Assembly: GCF_020080835.1 (NCBI RefSeq)
Contig: NC_058166.1
Coordinates: 19,803,043 to 19,867,042, forward strand
Direction of reading: 5' to 3'
Length of the DNA: 64,000 bases
From: Cotesia glomerata
Taxonomy: Eukaryota > Arthropoda > Insecta > Hymenoptera > Braconidae
Shown here: one piece after another, positions 56,781 to 64,000 of the stretch
Layout of the letters: each line of letters begins with the position of its first letter
Numbering within the stretch: position 1 is the stretch's first letter
The notes under the pieces: model-generated
What the model was told of the DNA's origin: nothing
Seen by the model: only the letters and a program-made list of their open reading frames with translations
Database searches by the model: none
Made by a program: the position numbers and the translations under genes

Positions 56781-59700
56781 AGGAATAACCACTAACTTAC
56801 CACTCTAGGATTGTAAAAAGCTCTGATGATATCATCCCGTCCCATCCTATCATACATCTATAACCATAATAATCTAATTATTTTATAATATTCGATATAG
56901 TTAGTGTTTTAATATTTAACAAATTGAAACAAAACTATCAATTGGAGTATTCCAATATTTTTTCAAGAATTGTAATAAATTTTAATGCAATTAAATAATA
57001 CTGGTACACAGATAAAGTATAGATTAAATAAAAGGCATTGGATAGTTTGTGTTGGGTGTTGGGCAGTTTTTCGCGCCTAGCCAACTCTTCACCAGCACCG
57101 ACAATGGATCCTTGTTCTCACTAAATAAAAAATCCAAAAAAACTCTCTCATTCAAGTTAGCTTCACTGTTAACTTTATTCCAGCTCATTCTCTCGTACTG
57201 ATGTTTTTTTCCTCCTTCTTGCGGCATGTACTGTTCTATACTTTACAACTACTGTATTATTATTATTATTATTATTATCATCATACCTCTTTATTTTGTT
57301 TTCTATTCATTCCTGACGAGCTGGTTTTTAATTCGACCATCCGATCAAACTTTTCACTGTCTGCATTTTATTTTAAGTTTTTGATAATGCAAAATAAATA
57401 AATAACTCAAAACTACATCAATAAAGTATTATCCAGAAATTGTAATTAAATTTTCGTTAATTAATAAAAGAAAAAATTTATTTTTGTTGTACTTTCAGTT
57501 ATAGTTTCATTTTGATCAAATATTTAACTTTATAATGAGATTTTAATTATTTTTTTTTTTTTTTTCATCAGAATATTATATAAGATTGTTTTAATTGAAA
57601 TTTAATTCTTTCGTATAACTTTTGAATACTAAAATTATTCCAATCAATTGATGAAATAAAAGAAAAATCGGATAAAATTTACTCATTAAATATCTTTTAC
57701 ATATGGTTATATCTAGTAGGTATCAATATTTATATTTATTGGAACAAACAAACAAAAAAAGTAATACCATTTGTAAAACATTAAACAAATATTGTTTTTC
57801 CGCGACAGTAAGCCAAGAATATAAAGTAAAATCCCGATAATCGATCCGACAATATCACATGCTTTTGATCTGACAGCATCTATGCTGCGAAATATAAAGT
57901 GGGTTTCAGACGCTAAGCTCTACTATGACATCGGATATGAGCTAGGATTCTATACTATTCTATACTAGGTGCTCTGGCTTTATACAGGATAGCACCAAAT
58001 ACTATAGATAAGCTGTAAGAGTAAAGGAGAAAAAAAAAAATAGTCTCCTCTTGGTTTACAGCAATGCTAAACTCGTTTCCTCCTTGAGACCTAATACGTG
58101 TACTCAAAGCTTTTACTCCTCAATTTCCTCCACGTACTCGACGTTCTCTATGTCCTTTACTCTCATCCTCATTTTATTATATATGTATATATTTATATAT
58201 TTATATATTTATATATGGATTGCATTGATATGGGTGTCAGTAAACCTGGCACAAGTATATCAAATCTCTCACGGTACAAAAGAAAGACCTTTTTATGTAA
58301 CATTATAAAAACTTGTAAGCATTCTTTTTTACACTACACTATACAATACAAATAAATCATCTAATTTTTTATTAATTAAAATATAGTTGAGTTATTATTA
58401 TCATCATTTTATACATAAAGATACTGTACTTGAGAGTGTAAAGAAGCTTCTTTATACTTGAGGAGGATAGTTTCCTTATCCTGGTTACATTACTGGTTTA
58501 GATGCTCAGAACACTCAATGTCGGAATTACTCAACGAGCAACCGCTTCTTATTCACATATATTATATTATATTATACTGTATGAATAGATGCTCTTAAGT
58601 ATGTGGGCGTATGTGGAGCCAAAACTTGTTTGTACTTCTATTCACCTGAATATCTAAATTTCTTGATATTCTCTTTGTTTATTTATTTTTTAATTTGAAA
58701 TGAAAATAGTGAGAAATATTTGAATCTATAAATAAAGGACAATTGGAATTAAATTTTGTCTATAAATTTAATTCTCGCACATAGTCTGGAATTTAGGGTG
58801 AACACACACTGTAGTAATCCTGCAGGATTTAAGTTTCACAACATGCAGCAATTCCTGTGTAGTGTGATATGGGAATGAGATAAAAGATCATCAGAGGTAT
58901 TAGTAATATTGGTATATACATATGTATAAATATATAGAGGCAGTGGTCTGCAAAATCACAAAAGCGAGAAAGACTAGTATTAGTGACTGGGAGTTGGGAT
59001 TGAAATAGTATAGTAGGATCAGGAGGATGGAAAGGGTGAAGGTAGTGGCAGCAAGGGACCATCCGTCCGTAATACCGAGGTAGATGTAGGTAGAGGTAGA
59101 AATCGTAGTTGGTCCTAGCTAGCTAGCTGTTTGTCCCGACAACCCAGCCATGTAATGAAACCTCAGGGGACAATGTCACACTATTTCCGGTTCCTGCGGT
59201 CATATTGAAAGACTCATCTTCCTACTATATAGATTCTCTGTATTCTCAGTTTACAGTTTCTACCATGAGCTTTTACTGAGCTTATAGTCAGCTAGTGAGC
59301 TACGTTTACGTTTCGTTACCCATTGCATCAGCTATGCTTTATGCTACTCCTTTACTTTTCAAAGTGAATTGTAATTATCGGATTTTAACTCTTAACTTAA
59401 TTAAAATTCTCCATGTGTTATTATATTATCTTCTCTTAAATCTTGAATATATATGATATATAGATATATAAACAAACAAAAAAATTAAAAATTACCTTTT
59501 GTTGTTAAATATTTTTAAAAAAATAATTTTCTTAAAGCTACTTAAACATTTATAATTCACGTCTGTACACTCGTGAACAATTAAATTACACAAAGCGTAA
59601 ACGTGTGCTTATAAATCACATGAGCGAGTACAAATACAGACTTTTAATGGTATACTAGTAACGAATATGTAGTCAGTGTATACACCTATACACCTATACG

Positions 59701-59921
59701 AGCCGTTAGTTGCAAACATTTAACGTTGGGCGTTGAGCGCTAAGCGGTATGTGTTGAGTAGTGGTATGTGTGGGTATGAGTGTAAACACTGTAATGCTGT
59801 TACCTCAGCCATACACTGTTATATCAACGCATACATTGATTACAAATGAATTTGCCCTGTTAAATTTATCGAAGACTTGTCTTAAAACCAGTTGTTAACG
59901 ATCTCCTCTTAGACACGTGAT

Positions 59922-59968
59922 GCGAAAACGCGAAAAAGCGAAAAAGCGAAAAAGCGAAAAAGCGAGCG
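59922..59968. repeat. Tandem CGAAAAAG repeat
   Basis: About five units, four of them a perfect 8-mer CGAAAAAG, ending in GCGAGCG. It is CpG-bearing, unlike the other repeats here. Confidence 0.9.
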
Positions 59969-62900
59969 AATGAATTCAACGAGTTAACTTATATAGCCTA
60001 GACTCGATGTAATTTTCAGCCTCCATTTTTATTTTTATCTACCCACCATATCCATTCACTCCCAAGTGCAAATAGTAGTACCTCGAGTACTTTTGCTATT
60101 TTTTTTATTTTTATTACATTCATTACTCATAACATTATATTTAATACGTTTAAAATCTCAACATTTCCTCTCAACTCATTTCTATGCATAATATACATAA
60201 TTATATATCATGGCATTCCCTAAATTCCATAATTTCGACACTAAACTAACTTTAGTCATTAAATCATTTATTTTAATATTATAGGTTAAAATTTGAAACA
60301 ATAAAAAACTAAATGAAACGTCACTGCAGTCACATATTGCGGTGGTATGCATTAGAATTTTTTTATTTTTTATTTAAAAGGTTAAAGAACGAAAGGCAAT
60401 CGGTAAAAAGTTCAGGCTAACACTATATGCTTGTGTATATGTGTATGTAGAAATCCGGAGGAGTACGTGTCAGTTGCTCGATACAAATTGAGTAAAGCTT
60501 TGTGATTCGTGGAAATGAAATGAAAAGCTTCCATAGAAGCACGCTTCGCTGATCCCTTCGTTACCTTCGTTACCTTCTATTTCATCTGTACTCTTGTATT
60601 CTTGTACTCTTCTAATTCTATAGCTTAGTTCTCTTTTCTCTCTTCATCACTCATCACTCTAATACCCATAGTATCCCAGTATCCACCATATCCACTATAT
60701 TTACTATATTCACCATCTACTAGACCATTCCATGTAGTAGAACTTTATTTGACGCATTTACTTCCAGTTAAAATGTTTAAATGTACTATCCTAAAAATCG
60801 GAAACCGCATATCCGAATATTCGAGTAGTCAAATAGTCGAATAGCCGAAAATCCAAAACACGATGTCCGCTTAACTTTTTTTGCTACAATCAACTTGTTC
60901 ACCACTCAATTGACAAGTTTTTTTGATTTTCTTTTTTTATTTTTTATTTTATCTTAAATTATTTATCCCTCTATCGCTTGTACTCTTGGAATACTATTTT
61001 TTATTTTTATTTCAATTTTAAATTATAAAAATACACTAGTGTTTACTTCATCAATTAGTTGAAAGTTAAAGTCCTTGGATGCGTTTATTTTTTCACGTCC
61101 TATATTTAATTATACTTTATGTTCTCTCTGGTGATAGAAATTATCTCAACTCGTGATGCAGTATTAATTTGTTAATATTTTATTTAGGCTTTACGATCAT
61201 TTTCAATTAAAAATTTATAATAATAATTATAAGTTTAAATAATAGATCAATTTAAATTATGCATTATTAGAAATGATATAATATTGTCCAAGTATATTTA
61301 TTATTAACGTGAATTTGTATTAAAATTTGAATTTTTAAAGTGTATACGCGATATAATACATCTATTTTTTTTTTCTTCATATTTTTCATTTTTTTAATAT
61401 ATTATTATTTTAAAATTAAAAATCAATTTAAATTCCAGCAAAGTACTGCCATTCACTACATCCACTACATCGAAAAAAATAAAAGTTGATTGAATAACCG
61501 AGAGTATGCATTAATTGAGTATAGCTATATGAGTTTAAAATAAAATGTAAATTCAATTGTTAACAAGGAGATTAAATAAAAGATTATTCTATGTAGTTAA
61601 AAAAAAAAGAAATCAAATGTTAATTAGTTTTATGGAAATGATAATTAACCGTCCACACTCATTAATATGGGTAGCGTTTTATTGTTTATCAATGGACAGG
61701 TGTCATTAGATAATTTATTACTGAATCAAAGTCAATTAAATAAAACTTAAATTTACTCACATATATAATAAATATACCTATACATCAAATGAACGCGATA
61801 GTTCAAGAAAAAAATAATAAAATATTTCAAATAATATTCTCGAATTTAGTTTCAGAATAGTTATATAAATATATTCATATATATATATATATTATATCAT
61901 AGCGTAACATTTATTCGAATCATTGATAATTATACCATAAGATTAATTGTTTAAAATATTCGAGTAAATAATTTAAATGTTTTTAAAGAATAGTATCGAC
62001 AAAAATTCCGCAATATTTATACGCGCATTACCGAGCTCAAATTTATTCACATGGCTAAGCAATGCTTTATACTCATCCTGCTCGTTAATTGTTTTTTCCC
62101 CTCCTCATCCACACTCTCTCCAATATTTAAACTATTGTTAATAATATCCAACAGTTTAACGAAAATTGTGTCATTAACTTTTTTTATAAAATATTCTCAT
62201 GATCAAAAATTTCATCTATATAAATTTTAAACGGCAAGTAAAATGAAAATCAAACAGTGTTTTTTTTTTTATTTACATCCCAGGAAAAATGAAATCGATA
62301 GAGGTGTATAGAATTTCGTTTTTATTTTTTTATCATTATTTTACGATATTGGAATAATATTTAATGGCAAACATTTTTATTTACCTGTCTCAACATTTAC
62401 GTTGGGGAAAAAAATGAACAAATAATAATATAATATATAATATTAAGTAAAATAATTTTATCGTTAAATAATTAATTAAACAGCCACCAGATATTATTTT
62501 ATAGAGTATATAAAGTTAAGTAAATAAATAAATTAATTTATTAAAGTCATATTAAGATAAAATTTTGATTTAAATAAATGATAGTGTAAACTAGTAGTAG
62601 AATTTGTTGTTTTGGTTACAAGACTAGGAAGGGGCCAACTTGTGATGCCTAGGATACCTACACTAGCCATACTGGATCTGGTACGTTATATAGGGTATAT
62701 AACGCAAACTGACATAAGAGAATGTAATGGTTGCCCATCGGTAGAGGAAACTACCTCAGAATTAATAATGTTTGCTTGAGATCACTTAATCATACAAGCT
62801 TGTGTTCTATGGTTATATTATATTACACATAGAGTATGTACTCTTGTACTGGTATGGCTAAAAGTTTACTTATTTACCAACAAAATATACTATACCCTTT

Positions 62901-64000
62901 TGACTTTTCAAAATTATTTACTTTGACAATAATATATTTATCTATCTATACTCTACAGAAAATTAATTATATAAGATTTTATTACGATTTTAATCTTCGT
63001 TGTTACTTAAGGATTTTAAAGATCCGCCTGGTGCAGTGCTGCAATGCTGCACTGCTATGATAAACAGATTTTCCTATTCCACCTGAACAGATAATTATAA
63101 TTCTCAACTCAGTTCAATGGTTATAGTGGAAACTAAAGTAGACCAGTCAACTATGGTTAAAGAATTTTAAATTTATCCATTGACTTATGAATATTTATTC
63201 TCTCATCCGATAAATAGCAGATCTGTACTTAAATTATTTTATTTATTTAGTAATTTAAATAAATTTACTTAAAATATTTTTAATTAAATAACATTCAGTC
63301 CTATCAATTTTTGGTTAAAATTTTAATTATAATAATATCAAAGTGGACTTTTTTTTGTCTTTCATTCTGTTTCACTTAGCGGCAAATTATAAAATCTAAC
63401 TATTGTTTTAAGTGCTTTTCTACCGATCAATAATAATAAAAATAACAACAATAATGACAACAGAGATTTAATTAATTATTAATTTTAGCATATATGTATT
63501 AATAATTTATAACGGATGAAATATTAACGACAGTAAAAATAAAAATAAAAAAATAGCAAAAGCAAAGTGAACGGTTTCTTGGCTGATGGTGGGGTAGAAT
63601 GTTATCAGCTTATCAGCTCTAGCATAAGGAAGAAGAGATCAAAGACGTTCAAAGTAATTGGGGCGTTGCCGATGATCGATATCGCCTTTACTTGGTCTCG
63701 TTAAAAATACAACCACCACCTTCTTAGTTACTGCTGCTGCTGCTACTACTGGTGCACTTTATGCTGATGCTTGATCGATTCATTCATCAGACACTTTATA
63801 ACTCCCGTTTCTGCTAAATAGTTAACTCGTCAGCTTGCCAACTCATTGTTACTACTTTAACAATTCTACATTTTTTTTATTCCATTATATTTTTTATCCA
63901 AATATTTCTATACCTTTCAACATTGATTTTTCCTTTCAATAATTTCACCTCTAAATCATTCGTAAAAAGAAAGAAGGGTATGTAAATTTTCTTTTTTTAT

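Larger units (their letters stand above)
37051..64000 (-). other. Giant intron of the Fat-like cadherin (at least 27 kb)
   Basis: The exon at 37050 begins with two bases of a split codon in the middle of a cadherin repeat, so transcription must come from further upstream. No minus-strand open frame with DxNDN or DRE cadherin motifs exists from here to the end. The large 5' coding exon expected from the vertebrate genes would lie past base 64000. The interval is AT-rich with microsatellites, short tandem repeats, palindromes and a few GC-enriched islands (about 38180-38370, 41250-41345, 44490-44610, 46900-47040, 54160-54270, 59040-59230). The short open frames in it show no family resemblance, apart from one doubtful patch at 46.9 kb. 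Confidence 0.75.

Noticed and set aside
58051..58355. Two overlapping 85-codon frames
   Set aside because: Their bulk is TAT/ATA repeat translated as Tyr/Ile; composition explains them.

Overview
This window is nuclear DNA from an insect, most likely a parasitoid wasp. It is strongly AT-rich, with long A/T homopolymers and short GT-AG introns in compact genes, and the proteins read as arthropod. A large inverted repeat at 5.58-5.80 kb resembles repeats I associate from memory with braconid genomes, so Braconidae is my best guess, but the lineage is inferred and not proven.

Layout. (1) 40-6962, plus strand: a complete 15-exon gene for an ORP8-type oxysterol-binding protein-related protein (PH domain, ORD with the EQxSHHPP fingerprint, C-terminal ER tail anchor). 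(2) 8405-10354, minus: a three-exon gene for an acidic, probably nuclear protein whose C-terminus resembles the RNA polymerase II-binding SRI domain. (3) 11282-13740, minus: an eight-exon SLC22-type organic cation transporter-like MFS protein. (4) 15397-15772, plus: a two-exon gene for a 90-residue secreted peptide with no recognised family. (5) 16520-17359, plus: Mediator subunit MED31, with a palindromic MITE-like insertion in intron 2. (6) 19497-37050 and beyond, minus: the 3' part of a giant Fat-like atypical cadherin gene, the kugelei/Fat2 type that is orthologous to vertebrate FAT1-3. About 24 cadherin repeats, EGF repeats, one laminin G domain, the transmembrane segment and the complete cytoplasmic tail are present; the N-terminal third (roughly 1000 residues) lies upstream, beyond base 64000.

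From 37051 to 64000 I find no convincing exon. The stretch behaves as one intron of at least 27 kb, with microsatellites, short tandem repeats and several islands of higher GC that may be regulatory.

All splice junctions quoted were read by eye. They keep frame and join recognisable protein motifs. The most interesting observations are two in-frame alternative exons of the Fat-like gene: a 24-nt microexon at 28222-28245 and a 117-nt cassette at 32639-32755. Each would insert residues into an otherwise continuous cadherin repeat. The genes are functionally unrelated (lipid exchange, transcription, transport, cell polarity) and I see no operon-like logic.
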